From Enoplolaimus lenunculus (Eukaryota; Nematoda; Enoplea; Enoplida; Thoracostomopsidae): a DNA stretch of 64,000 nt. Position numbers and translations under genes: made by a program. The notes beneath the pieces were generated by a model that was not told where the DNA came from, made no database searches, and saw nothing but the letters and a program-made list of their open reading frames with translations. Position 1 is the stretch's first letter. The number at the start of each line of letters is the position of its first letter. Shown in pieces: positions 43,801-54,207 of this stretch. The stretch lies in contig JASANG010002474.1 of the NCBI GenBank assembly GCA_030248215.1, positions 1-64,000 on the forward strand. The letters are read 5' to 3'.

Positions 43801-44685
43801 ACTTTGCAAGAAATCGCTTTGGCATTCGAGAAAAAATCATCAACAAAATTTCATTTGGCAGACGCTCCACATGACCTATTAACGGCATGGCATAATATAT
43901 TAATGCAAACATACCGGTTTTCAAAATAACGAAGGTGTCAGCCTGTAGGAACCGGGACTTCAGACCTGTTTAACTAAGCAGCTGGAAAAACAGGCCTACA
44001 CTGCGGGGATCCAACTAGCGGCCTTAGGATTCCACGGAAAGCGCCATACCACTGCACCCCGCCTTTCCAACTGTTTTTCTCGTCGACTAGCATATATTGC
44101 ATATGCACTAGGATACGCGTGTCTCACATGCTTATATGCCCCAATTTTCGAGAAGATCGTATCTTGACTGTCCACCCTATTTCCCACTGGATAACATGTT
44201 CAACGCGTGGCAGTTTACCATTGCTCTCACGGCGTAGCCCCAAATGTAAGTCTAGGTATGGCCACTGCGCGATGCAGCCCGCGTCTCCCCCTGCTTCTAT
44301 TGTATTGCCGACGATATGTCGACCGTACTCTGGCTGCTAGCATACATATAGCCCACTGCATTATATTGCACGTGCACATAGGACAAGCATGTCTCACATG
44401 CTTACAGCAGTGATTGATATCGTCATATAATTAAATGCAAAATAGCGGTGGGACTCCGTGTACATTACCACGACGTAAAAGTTGCTATAAAATGAACTTA
44501 CAAACTTCACAATTTAGAGATTTGTTTTCGTTGAGCGGCGGTTTAACACTCCGATATGCGAGCGGTGTCCTGATTACTAGCGGGTGTGCTGAAGAAGTCT
44601 TGTGATTCTCACGATCATCTAACCCATATACCGGCAATTTGCGGTCACTTGAGTTGATCTGGCGCAAGGGATTTGCAACAGACAT
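34896..44685 (-). CDS. SKP2: SKP2-like F-box/leucine-rich-repeat protein
   Basis: Eight minus-strand exons (44685-44502, 43875-43767, 41309-41195, 40439-40381, 38185-37940, 37328-37198, 35581-35422, 35076-34896) join in frame to 394 residues; human SKP2 has 424. The F-box is at residues about 63-100 (VERLPNEILLMIFSRMPKRF, then NRRWHEV). It is followed by ETLWKRMDLGNRKLP (human DESLWQTLDLTGKNL) and LRRs such as RYLDMSMSVV, LTHLNLTMCRGLDGYA, LVELNIGWCSLSRQAV and ELDLSDCTDI, then LHLSRCYSIEP (human LSLSRCYDIIP). The C-terminal strand FSTIARPTVG matches human FTTIARPTIG. SKP2 is the substrate receptor of SCF-SKP2, which ubiquitinates cell-cycle inhibitors such as p27. The start is the ATG at 44685; an in-frame TTG-led extension upstream codes a hydrophobic stretch and is judged non-coding. 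Human residues after IWG are replaced by a short charged end, IWKERTRDE. Introns hold many transposon fragments. Confidence 0.95.
35800..36065. repeat. G/C-tract-bounded repeat
   Basis: CTCCCCCCGATG and a G10 run on the left, GCGTGGGGGGTTTACGGGCG on the right. Probably a small mobile element in a SKP2 intron. Confidence 0.35.
36280..36668. mobile_element. hAT-like element
   Basis: Contains CACCGGAAAGTTGAAAAATA and AAATACCGAAACCGG on the left and ends AACCGGAATTACTGTTGCAC then CCTG. It lies in a SKP2 intron. Confidence 0.55.
37366..37734. mobile_element. hAT-like element
   Basis: Left AGGTGCAAACCGGAATTACA, right CCGAGATTCCGATTGCACCC. The interior (CCACGGAAGCGATATCTACC, TATTTTCGGCGATTGT) is shared with the outer element at 41632-42511. 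Confidence 0.7.
39280..39880 (-). mobile_element. hAT-like element, CAGGRTTGTTTTTCCG family
   Basis: Read on the minus strand it opens CAGGGTTGTTTTTTCCGG and carries the same landmarks as 58563-59669 (TTTTTTGTCTGAGTGATCGG, AACCTCGG, ACATTATATGTCCG), but about half the middle is missing. Confidence 0.65.
41632..42511. mobile_element. hAT-like element, CAGGGTGCAACCGGAATTCC family
   Basis: Starts CAGGGTGCAACC and ends CCGGAATTCCGGTTGCACCC then TG. It is interrupted by a second hAT-like element at 41644-42105. It lies in a SKP2 intron. No transposase. Confidence 0.75.
41644..42105. mobile_element. Nested hAT-like element with 8-bp target duplication
   Basis: 462 bp with ends TAGGGATCGACCGGATCC and GGATCCGATCGTTCCCTA. 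It is flanked by GTGCAACC (41636-41643) and GCGCAACC (42106-42113), one mismatch. An 8-bp target duplication with YAGGG-type ends is the hAT signature. Confidence 0.85.
42560..42970. mobile_element. hAT-like fragments with two right ends
   Basis: TTGCCGGAGCCGGATATCCA then GTGGCACCCTG (end 42917), and TTGCCAGAGCCGGATATTCG then GTCGCACCCTG (end 42970), lie in tandem about 53 bp apart. The left part is decayed. Confidence 0.5.
43051..43437. mobile_element. hAT-like element, CAGGGTGACAACAAAAGTTC end
   Basis: 387 bp from CAGGGTGACAACAAAAGTTC to GTGGATTCGGTGCCACCCTG with GGATTCGGATTCGG blocks near both ends. A clear 8-bp duplication is not preserved. Confidence 0.65.
43925..44075 (-). repeat. tRNA-derived SINE
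   Basis: Minus strand: GGCGGGGTGCAGTGGTATGG (A-box region), CTAGTTGGATCCCCGC (B-box region), then the body CAGCTGCTTAGTTAA and AAGTCCCGGTTCCTACA shared with 17600-17770. It lies in SKP2 intron 1. Confidence 0.75.
44091..44405. repeat. Imperfect direct duplication of about 260 bp
   Basis: TGTCTCACATGCTTA recurs about 260 bp apart (near 44120 and 44389), each time after a CTAGCATA...GCACTAGGA- or GCACATAGGA-like stretch. Confidence 0.45.
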
Positions 44686-45179
44686 TTCAATTATAACTAT
44701 ACAAAAAACAAAGGACGCAACTATAGTGATGAATCGCAACAAGCAAGAAAACCATTTATAACTAGAAGTTAACTAATTATCTAAAGTAGGTGAATGCCAA
44801 AATAACTAGTGTACAACACAAGTATTAAATTTGCATAAGCTGCTCATTTACAGCTCGACCGCAATTTTTGACTATGTCCAAATATACTATACTTGCAATA
44901 AAACGACCACGTGGTGCACTAGTAGAGGCACTTCGCAGCCTAATCTTTACTGCCGCGTTTCACTTATTTAACGGTTAGCTATCAACTGTTCCCGCACCAA
45001 AGCCTTTAAGGAAAAATAAATATTTCTCATAACTAAAAGATTTGTTCAAAAACGGCTGACATATGTATTTTTGGCACATTCCAAGAAGCACAACGTTTAA
45101 ACGATTTACTTACATTAATCGTGTTCGTCTCTAAAAAGAAAATTAGCACATATAGTGTTGTGTATACGCTTTTCACAAA

Positions 45180-45577
45180 GGTTGGGTTGCAAAAACATGA
45201 CTTCCACCTTTGGTTTAAAGTCAATTTAGGACTTCAAAAAGACTGGGTTGCAGAAATATGACTCATAAGTAGACCTTTGGCTAAAGTCAGAGGTTCACAG
45301 TTAGTTTTCTGCATGCCAGTTGTTAAATACTCATGGTGGCGAAGAGTATACTATATTACAGCTTATAGTTCTCATTTTGTATTGAAATAAATACTCGAGA
45401 GGAAACTGTGCTTTTGTTAACTTTAAGTCTGCTGCCCGTCTTAAATTCAAATTCGAATTTAAGTCGAATGTGGACTTAAGGCCATGTCCCTACAATCCAG
45501 CCATTATAGCTATCTTCAAAGTTTACGGACTTACGAAGTCAAAATTGAACTTAGACATGTCTCTGCAACCCAGCCAT
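45180..45577. mobile_element. MITE, GGTTGGGTTGCAGAGACATG family
   Basis: Left GGTTGGGTTGCAAAAACATG (a second left end at 45241), right GACATGTCTCTGCAACCCAG. Inverted ends of about 20 bp. Confidence 0.6.
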
Positions 45578-45589
45578 TACGCTGCGTTC

Positions 45590-45905
45590 ATAGGCGGATC
45601 CAAAGATTTTTGACGGGGTGGAGGGGGCGGTCTGGCAAATGTTATGAAACGCAAAAATTGTAAGGTACGGACCTTTTCATTTTATAACCAAAAAATTTTC
45701 TGAGGGCGATAAATGGTAAGGTAGGGACCTTACCATTTTATGACAAAGAATGCTGCGTGAAAAAGTGTAAAAAATTGTAAGGTGCGGAAAAATATGTTTT
45801 TTACAAAAAATTTCTGAGGGGCAAAATTGTAAGGTAGGGTTTAACACAAAAAATTTCAGATGGGGGCGTACGCCCCCCCAGCACCCCTTTTGATACGACA
45901 GTGGC
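45590..45905. repeat. Repeat with AAAATTGTAAGGTAGGGACC units
   Basis: Four or five imperfect copies of a unit with TTGTAAGGTAGGGAC and AAAAAATTTCTGAGGG, bounded by GGGGGCG at one side and GGGGGCGTACGCCCCC at the other. It may be a mobile element inserted beside the preceding MITE. Confidence 0.55.
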
Positions 45906-46675
45906 TACGTTGCTTTCTTATCCAGTATTCACATATGTGTGTAGCACCTAATTATCAGTATCTCCAGTTGGTTATGTTTTGTACCTTTCTAACCAGTGAA
46001 TAGTGAGGTTTGAAATTCAGCACGTTTTTTGCATCTGATTTGTACTACATCTATGCAAATGTGGTCGCGCGCAAAGAAGTTGTTATGCATTCCCTGCAAT
46101 TTTGACGGGAAGTTTACTTGAATACTCAGATACTAAGCGGACCCGGACTGTTGCCTGCAACTCCAAAGTACACGCAATGTTAGCGTCATAAATTTTGCAA
46201 GATCACACAAAGCAGTTTGTTTGCTATCATGAGTTTAATTTACAGTTGTATGAAACTTTTGCAGTTGTGGCCTTTCTGTGCTTAGCACATATCATCAGTT
46301 GATGATAGGTTGTATCTTTCGAACCGACGACTGGCGAGCTTTGAAACTATCCACTTGTTCGATCCCACTACCCATGCAGAGGATTTGAAGATTATTAACT
46401 GCAGAAATTTTGAAAACCTATCCCTAGCTGGTGATCGGTGCTATAAAACGTTTGGTAAGAATGCGGGCCCTTAATTTCACCGTTAGTTTGTATATACTAT
46501 CGCCCATACAAGTCCTGTCTTGATATTTATTTGGGTCAATTTCAACGGTATTTAACTTTAAAATTTGACAGTTTTAAGTAAAAGTAATGTATCGGTGTAT
46601 CTTGTTCTTGTTAAATGTTGAGAAGATTTTTTTCTGACTTTTAGGTTCGAAATCGTCATTAAATCGGCTTTTATA

Positions 46676-47184
46676 TCTCTGCAACCCGTTCAGTGACTGG
46701 GTTGCAGAGACTTGTCCTTGTCCTAGACGTATAAGTCGAGGTTCCAGAGAGAGGGATGGAAAATATGGTTCTCTCTATCTTTCCTACAATTGCTGACATG
46801 AAACTCGCAATGTTTTTAGAAAAATTGTTAAATTATTCGCAAAGGGACAACTAGTTCTTGATAGTGGTTGGGTTGCAGAGTCTCGATTTAAAACGTCCTC
46901 TGGGTTATGTCAATTTTGGACTTAATTATAAAGAAAAAAGCTTAACTTTACGGGTTGAAATTTTTGATCAATTAACACTCCCTAGGTGCGGACTGTCTCA
47001 TTTGAAACTTATCGCTAGCAGCTCAAAATTTACCACAGGCTTCAACAACTATAGATTTTTGGAAAAATTAAAATGCGCGTTGAAAACCTTCGACTTTAAG
47101 TAAGAAATGAAGACCGCAAAACTTTAGCAAAGCTTCACTTAAAGCTGGAATTCCACAAAAGTCATGTGTCTGCAACCCAACCCC
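46676..47184. mobile_element. MITE ends of the GGTTGGGTTGCAGAG family, incl. a full copy
   Basis: Positions 46676-46710 hold two ends head to head (TCTCTGCAACCC and GGGTTGCAGAGA). 46866-47184 is a complete copy with 15-bp inverted ends GGTTGGGTTGCAGAG and CTGCAACCCAACCC. Confidence 0.65.
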
Positions 47185-47639
47185 GTCAGCGTTTCCGTTT
47201 TATTGACACAACTTTGTTTTGATCAAGTTTAAACAAACATTTACTCCGAATGACGTACGTAATAAGCTTTGCGCTCTTAAATCCTTGGCCACAGATTGTC
47301 TCGTTGATGCGTGTCGAAAATAAATCGCGTGTCTTGTAAAATATCTGCAAACTATCTGACACATATCGCGTCAAATTTTTGATTAAATAAATTATAACAT
47401 CAATTTGGGTTAGTTTTCTACGCAACCAACGTTTGCATTCTGTCAGTATTCTCAAATGTTCATAGTATCTATTTCCACCTATACCTACCTATTTATTGAT
47501 GATAATGTTCAGCTTCAAATATTAACGCATTTTTCACATTTGATTTACCAAATTTCTGTGTCATTTTTCGGATCTCCAGTGCAACTGTTCGTTTATTCGA
47601 AAATATATTAATGTCAATTATTTGACACCCAATTATGCT

Positions 47640-47790
47640 TTAGAATTGAACGGGCAAAATGTTTTAATTGAGAATACAGGGAAAGTTGGTGAACTCCACT
47701 GGGTGGTTCCGTGTGTTCTCGACCATTTTTTGAGAATCTATCCATTTGATCGATTTAAATTTGAATTTTCTGTTAAAATTATTTTTATAA
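47640..47790 (+). pseudogene. Possible Cys-loop ligand-gated ion channel fragment
   Basis: One frame reads ENTGKVGELHWVVPC and then RIYPFDRFKFEF. This resembles the beta-strand region of nicotinic-type channels, where TGKV-x-W-(V/I)-P-P is followed by a C-containing strand and YFPFD. The spacing from W to PFD is about four residues shorter than usual, and the second Cys of the loop (after PFD) is not present. No neighbouring channel exon, transmembrane segment or clear donor was found. It is either a decayed fragment or a coincidence. Confidence 0.2.
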
Positions 47791-47849
47791 CAAATTTCAA
47801 GAACAGCAAAACACAAAATTGCCCGATATTTTTGCAAATCTGAAATGAA

Positions 47850-48995
47850 AACGGTTGGCGTATACGTTTGAAATTTGTCAGATTTATGGATGTTTCCACT
47901 TTATGGACTAATCAGTCAATTGCACGCGTTCACAATTCACGGAATTTCATTCCCTCCGGTTGCAAAACTTACTAATCATTATAAAAAAAGGTTATACTGA
48001 ATAAATCCTCTTTCAATTTTAGAAAATTCACGAACTTAGCCAGGATTTTATTTCGAGAGGGTATTACCAGAAAAAGTATTTTACTATAACAGGTGTAGCA
48101 AGAAAGGCAAATTCTTGTTAACTCGAGTTACTGTGCATTTTATTCTACAGTAGTCTATTTTTCATTGCTCCTCTGGAAGGGGTGCTCCTTACCCCTATGC
48201 TCATTCTTAATACTGTAGCGTCACTATCTTTGATTGAAGCCCTACATCTAAGTACACGTTGGTCTGAAGATAATCTTTACAGAACCATTTGTTCGTTGGT
48301 CTTTATACCTAGCGGCAATCTGCTTTAGTCGACAAAACCCTAAATGTTTAGAACTATCTTTCGTTTCTAAACGACATTCAAACTATTGAGAATGATTTAG
48401 TTAAGTGTTTAAAAAGTTCGCACACAATAATTATATAATATATACTTCACGCGGCATGGCTTTCAATGGCTGATACATGGGGCCCCGATTTGGCCTACGC
48501 CCGGCAACACACATCAAATCCAAAATTTTGTGTTAAAATTAAGGACCAAACTTGCGTTTGGTACTTCGTTCACTTTGCTTGTGAGTTTCTTTCAAAATGT
48601 CTCACAATCTCTCTCGTCAGGAAGTTCTCGATACGCCACTGCTTGGCTTTATTATCAATCTTTTCTTTTTAAATTATACTAAAACCGCGGCTTGTTGTTC
48701 TTTGATATTTTTGCTTAACAATTTTCTAATACGTCAGGGTCTTAGTATTGAGTGCGAAGTTTGCCAAGGGGAGTGTGTGGTACGCACCCACAATACGGAT
48801 TACTTGGAAAGTGGAGACGCTGGCATTATTGACTCATTGTTAACAATTTGCCAATGCTATTTAGTCTCAATATTTTATTCGCTTTTTCGGAGCTGGTGCC
48901 TTCTAATCAGTCTGTTAACCTGGTGCCGTAGGAAGCAAACCCAGAACCCCATATCGTCGGGGAGCCGGGTGTCCCATACACAAAATAAGTTGTCT
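47850..48995. other. Intergenic, nothing firm
   Basis: A stop-free frame at about 48738-48900 follows a TACGTCAG acceptor (ECEVCQGECVVRTHN) but becomes hydrophobic without a recognisable fold or donor. No gene is called. Confidence 0.3.
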
Positions 48996-49730
48996 TGAAC
49001 TTTCGAGACTCCCACTTTCTTAAACTTTGAAGACATTATATGTTCTTAATTTAAAAATTAATGTCTTGTATTTCAGACATTAATAGCCTTTAAGTACACA
49101 GCTCACAAATTTGTGTCTGAAATGGTTAAAACACAAACGTCTTGTATTCAAGGAAATTTTTTACAATTTGTAAGAAACAAATCCATTTCTTTCAAGAAAT
49201 GGTTATTTTATACTCAAGAATTTATTTTCTGATTTTTATGCATGCAAAAAAGTTGCTCCTTTTATGTTCTTTAGAGTATATAAATAATCGAATTTCAAAG
49301 ATATTTCGGTTTGAGCTCAAACTCCCCAACCTAAGTTTGCATCTTGGACGTATCTTAGCATGTAAAATTCGGAAATTTGGTTGTGCTTAGCTCCCTATTT
49401 TGAAGGAGACTTCTCTGCCAAATCTCGTTTCTAAGACATATATGCCTCAAAAATCAGCACAACAGGTCTTTTATTTCCGACATATGTGTGTCTTCTATTT
49501 CAGACAGATTTGTCTTGTATATATTTCAGAATAGATTTGCCTTAAAATTGTTTATGAAAGTAAAATTAAAAAAAATTTAAATGTCAAAAGTTTCAGACAC
49601 AGATTTCTGAAAAATTTCAGAAACTAATGTCTTGCATTCAAGACATATATGTCTGGAGTTTAGATTAAGACATATGAACTTAAGAAAACATTTCTGGAAT
49701 GTCAGAAAATGTTTTTTGTGTGCAGAGAGA
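48996..49730. repeat. Region of scattered GTCTTGTATTTCAGACAT motifs
   Basis: AATGTCTTGTATTTCAGACA, GTGTCTTCTATTTCAGACAG, TGTCTTGCATTCAAGACATA and similar partly palindromic pieces recur at irregular spacing. No unit length could be fixed by eye. Confidence 0.5.
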
Positions 49731-50519
49731 TCGTTTTTGGCCGAAACCAAATTATATGTCTCTGCCGGTTTTAACTTGCCAAGCATGCAAATCGTAACGA
49801 AATTTTTTGTGCTTCCAGTAAAGAATATAAGTAGTTATAACCCCCGGGGGTTGTAACTACTCATATACTTTCCATGAATCTACGACAAATCATCGCCCAA
49901 CCTATTAATAAAGTGTAAGCATTATTCTAAGCGTTATCCTAAGCCAAAGCGTAAACCTAAGCATATATGAAGGGCGTCAGATTGTCGAGTCAATGAAATT
50001 TCTGATTACTGTTGTCGATCGACGAGTTGTCGAGCGACGAATTGTCATGATACCACTTTCCATTGCAGGTGCAAATTCTCGTTGCAAAATCTTGCACTTG
50101 CGAATTGGTTTAGCGGAATATTGCAGTAATTCAGTGCAGGGGCGTGATTTTTCAATGACCTCAGTACGAATACCGATTCAATCACGAAGCAATATTTCAG
50201 CAAAAACCCATTTCGAATCTTGAGATTTGCAGCAAACGCGCAATATGAAATTCCAATCCAATATATATATTTTAAGGCACAACACGAACGTGCTAAAATT
50301 AAAACCTTTCCAAAGGGGGCATTTTCCTGGTATTGGGGCTTAGATCCCCCTAGTCATGGCCTGCGTAGACCACCGATATGTATAATTGGTGATTTTTGAA
50401 AGCGTACTTTTTTGAATGAGGTAATTATGTTATTACAGTCTGCTTGTTTTAGTACTTATGCGGTTTTGTCAGCAAAAAATACGAATATTAAACAATGTGT
50501 GACTTTGATTGCCCTTTGT

Positions 50520-50635
50520 GAAACTGTCCCATGTTAAGATCAGAGGCAGAGCGTTTTTCTGCGGGACTGCAATAGAGTAAGATTGCTTACACTATTGTTT
50601 TTGTGCTCAAGCTTAGGCTTTAGGCTTAGGTATAA
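50520..50635 (+). repeat. Telomere-like repeat element, left half
   Basis: ATGTTAAGATCAGAGGCAGA, TTTTTCTGCGGGACTGCAAT, then GCTTAGGCTTTAGGCTTAGG. The element resumes at 51315 after a 679-bp insertion. Confidence 0.85.
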
Positions 50636-51314
50636 TGCGGGGTTCACGTTATAACTGGGGCAGCCTGGAACACGTTTTGTCCCTATGACTATAGCTGGTA
50701 ACATTTTGTCTGACCGTTTGTCCGCTATGAGATTCAAAAAATTTGAATTGTCTGCTATCCTGATGTGACATCTACTGTTTGTACTGCAATATCATATGAT
50801 ATTCCAAATATTGTCCGCGAGTATCATATGATATGTTTGAAAATGTCTGCAAAGTTGTGGTAAACTAGCTTGATTGTACTGTAGAATGTCATATGATACT
50901 GAAATTTCAAATTTGAATTATTTGTACTTAGGAATATATTTTGGGACAAACTTAGCGAGAAACAGAACGGTAGAAGCTAATTCAACTTGCGAAATCATTT
51001 AATGCTGCATTATCCGACTTTTTACTGTTTTATTTAGCGTGCACAAATTTCATTGTCCTGTATAAATATCATGATATTTAGTAGAATTTTGGAATATCAT
51101 ATGATATTCGCATAAATGTCCCGCAGTATCATATGACGAATGGTTATTTGTATACGATGATCGCTCGACATCAGTGATTTGTAAGCCAATGTCATATGAC
51201 ATTCACATTTGGTCTACATAACCGCTATTCGGATCACAGAATTTTATGTTGACGTCGAATCAACATTGGACAAAACGTGTTCCAAGCTGCCCCAGTTATA
51301 ACGTGAACGCCGCA
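50636..51314. mobile_element. PIF/Harbinger-like MITE with TAA target duplication
   Basis: 679 bp flanked by TAA on both sides. The inverted ends are about 47 bp and nearly identical, starting TGCGGGGTTCACGTTATAAC on the left and, read inward from the right, TGCGGCGTTCACGTTATAAC. A 3-bp TWA duplication is typical of PIF/Harbinger. The interior has six CATATG palindromes. No ORF of note. Confidence 0.88.
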
Positions 51315-51430
51315 TAAGCTCGTTATTACGCTTAGGCTTAGGCTAAGATAATTGTTACGCTTAATACATTAAGGCTTATATTTATGCCTAGGAATATGCT
51401 TATACTAGTGTTACGGCCCTGTTCAATACA
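51315..51430 (+). repeat. Telomere-like repeat element, right half
   Basis: TTACGCTTAGGCTTAGGCTA and then AGGAATATGCTTATACTAGT, GTTACGGCCCTGTTCAATAC: the normal right half of the family. Confidence 0.85.
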
Positions 51431-51839
51431 CTTTCTGTGAACCTTTACGCTAAAAGATGCATTATTTACTTTAAATCTATTAAGTGTGAAATGTCTTGTT
51501 AACCTTAATGTTTATATTCGTTGTTCTATTTCTAAAACCCGTGCGCTTCTTGTAAACTGGTAATGACTGCTTAAAGACTTGTGTTGTGCAATCACCACTT
51601 TTTCTACTGGCCGGCCGGCCGGCGTGTGGCTCTCAATTCTGTTGTTGAAAAATAAACCTTCTTTGAAACATTTATACTCCAATATTTGTTGTCCGTTTCC
51701 TTTATTTTGATCACTATCCGTTTATCAGTTTACACCATGGTATTAAAATAATGAACCCATGCATAAGTATTTTGAAAGGCATTCGAATATCTCCAATTGG
51801 GTATGTACCTTAAACCACTGTTTGTTGTTTTTATGAAAA

Positions 51840-51971
51840 TTCTTCACGGGTAAAAAACCACAAATTTTTACCTGTGCTTGAAATTCATTACTCGCGGGTA
51901 AACCCGCGTCAAAATTTTGTTACCCGTACCCGCGTTTCCTGCGGGTACCCGCGCGTAGCGTGAAGCTCTGG
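51840..51971. mobile_element. hAT-like fragment, GCGGGTACCCGCG family
   Basis: Right end read outward is GCGGGTACCCGCGCG then TAGCGTGAAGCTCTG, i.e. a CAGAGCTTCACGC terminus. The left side TTCTTCACGGGTAAAAAACC is a decayed partner. Confidence 0.5.
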
Positions 51972-52544
51972 TCGGCCAACCTCAGATTATTCGAAAAAAT
52001 ACTCTTGATTCGCCGGAGCTAAAGCGATTGGGCCTCTATTTGTGGAGGGCAACTTTACACACGGCCCTGAGTTTAATGTGGGTTTCGTATTCTAAATGTG
52101 TATATCAAATATCTCCGGTTATCAATAGCTTTCAGAATAAGCGAATTGAAGTAGCTGCAGCCATTGTCAAACTCGACCAACAAGCAGGGCCAATGAACTC
52201 CAAATAGGGTACCGAATTTTGCAGCCCTCCTTTGGCTGGTTCGGAATACACAACACCTGTCGTCAACTGGCAATCGCAAAACGTTTCTTGGATCACGGCT
52301 TCGGGAGACTAGACTCTTAACCCCTTTTTGGACTACATTCGCGTGCGGTAAATATTAACCGATCCCGTACAAATGAAAGACCACTGGTTATACTTGAATT
52401 ACACGGTTCCAAATTTCAGCCTGAGGTGGGTTTTAAAACTTGCGTACATTAGGTACCATGTCACTGTTGTTACAATCTGGTCTGTCACATTTTTAAAAAA
52501 TTTGCAAAATCTGCTATTGGAAGACATATCAATTAGAAAATTAT

Positions 52545-52605
52545 ATATAAATATAAATATATATTATATATATGTATATATATATATGTATATATGTGTA
52601 TATCT
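52545..52605. repeat. TA/TATG microsatellite
   Basis: TATATATGTATATATATATA and variants over about 60 bp. Confidence 0.9.
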
Positions 52606-53739
52606 TAAATTCTAAATACTGAAGCTTTATTAATTTTAAAACATTACGTTCCTTTATATTTCAAAATAGTTTTGTGCACGCAATATCACTATCGTTATAT
52701 TGTAGTTAAATTAATAGAAGTTATTGCAAATTGAAAATGAAGCATATTTCAATTCTTTACTGCTCCGCCAGAAATACAGTCTAAACCTGTTTCAAGGTTC
52801 TCAGGTTACAGATAGGGTGGGTCTTTACGTCCGAGTTCAAAACAATGTATAATATGATACACTGTCTTTTTTATGTTAACAGTTCAGCGCCTGCAAACCT
52901 TGTTTAAAATTTAAAAACAGTAAGACCGCAGCTCCGAAAATGAGATATGTGATCATAGTCCATCTACAAATTATTTTTCTCACTCTGGGGTACAGAGTTG
53001 GCAAATATCCGAGCGCTAAGCCAAAGGGGGCCCAAACGGGATCAGGCCCCTACAGCAATTATGCCCCTCCTTGTTGTACGGTATGTATCTCACTGAAATT
53101 GTTTAGCTCCCGTCCGAGGGGATGAGCTGGCAACGTGCCTCCAGACTTCGTTGTCACCGTTTTTCTTCTGAATATTCAGTTGCAATTAAGGGCTGTTTCC
53201 ATTCTTTTCATTTGGGTCACTGGGTTGTTTATGTTGGGATACAAAGATTTGTTTGCTTGATGAACTACAACGCATTCCGCGGTAAGTGTAACTAACTTAA
53301 CAAGGTTCAGGTCCAGAATTGTGGAGTTGAATTTCGAGTCGTAAAACGTTGTTCATTCCAGTAATCAATTAAGCCACAAGCCAGCTCAACATGCTTGGAG
53401 GGCTGTCTAAGTTTCAGAACGAGCATGCAAAGATTTCACAGATAATTTAGAAGCGAGCTTGAAACTATTGCAGACAGAACAAAGTGTTCTATTAGGTCTG
53501 AGCCACCTGGGCCCCTGTTTACGATCCCATTATCGTTGTTTGTCTCCTTTTGAAAAAAGACCATAATAAAAACGGGTCAATTCTGTAAAACGCAGTAAAG
53601 ACTTTGCGAGGCTGCGTGCCTTCGGCATGTGCCATTTATAAATTATTTCGATTATCTCCCGAACCATATGGTCTATGGAATGTGCAAATCGTAGTTATTC
53701 TTAATCAAAATATAACACAAAACGTTGATAATGCAATTG

Positions 53740-53890
53740 TATAAACTTAAGCATTATACTAACTTTTTTGCTCAAGTAGGCTTAAACTTAGGCTAAAGCT
53801 TAGGTATAGGCTTATCTTTTACGCTTAGGCCTAGGCTTAGGCTTAGGTATATGTTTATGCTACAGTTACAGCCCTGTTTTATTTATTGGT
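53740..53890 (+). repeat. Telomere-like repeat element
   Basis: Five or more TTAGGC or CTTAGG units, including GCCTAGGCTTAGGCTTAGGT, followed by GCTACAGTTACAGCCCTGTT. Confidence 0.8.
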
Positions 53891-54207
53891 CGGTTTTTTG
53901 GTTTTCGCTTAACCTTAGACTTCAGGCTGTCTGAGGCGCATTGGGTTAGGGTCTTGGATATATATGTATATCTATCACTAAAAATTTTGAAGATACGATA
54001 AAACAAGACACTTTTACAAGCTTTAGAATAACCCGCAGAATGGTATAGTTAAAAACAATAAATAAAGTATACTCTTTCGAAATGAAATGGTGGCTACGCC
54101 CCTAGTTTAGCTCTGCATTTGGGCTCAAGTTTAGACGTGGTCTATCTTTTGTGTTCGGAACCTGTTGTATAAATGATCAGATATTTTATGCTTAAAAAGC
54201 AATAGGT

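Noticed and set aside
44080-44413. Overlapping plus-strand ORFs of about 70 aa
   Set aside because: They lie in a duplicated, GC-richer repeat in SKP2 intron 1; two frames are open at once and neither has protein-like features.
48597-48998. 133-aa ORF with Cys residues and a hydrophobic stretch
   Set aside because: AT-driven hydrophobic composition over most of its length, no homologue recognised, and it runs into repeat-like sequence; kept only as a note on the intergenic stretch.
52940-53125. 61-aa ORF with a hydrophobic start
   Set aside because: Its second half overlaps a GC-rich GGGGGCCC-type repeat and it has no recognisable domain.
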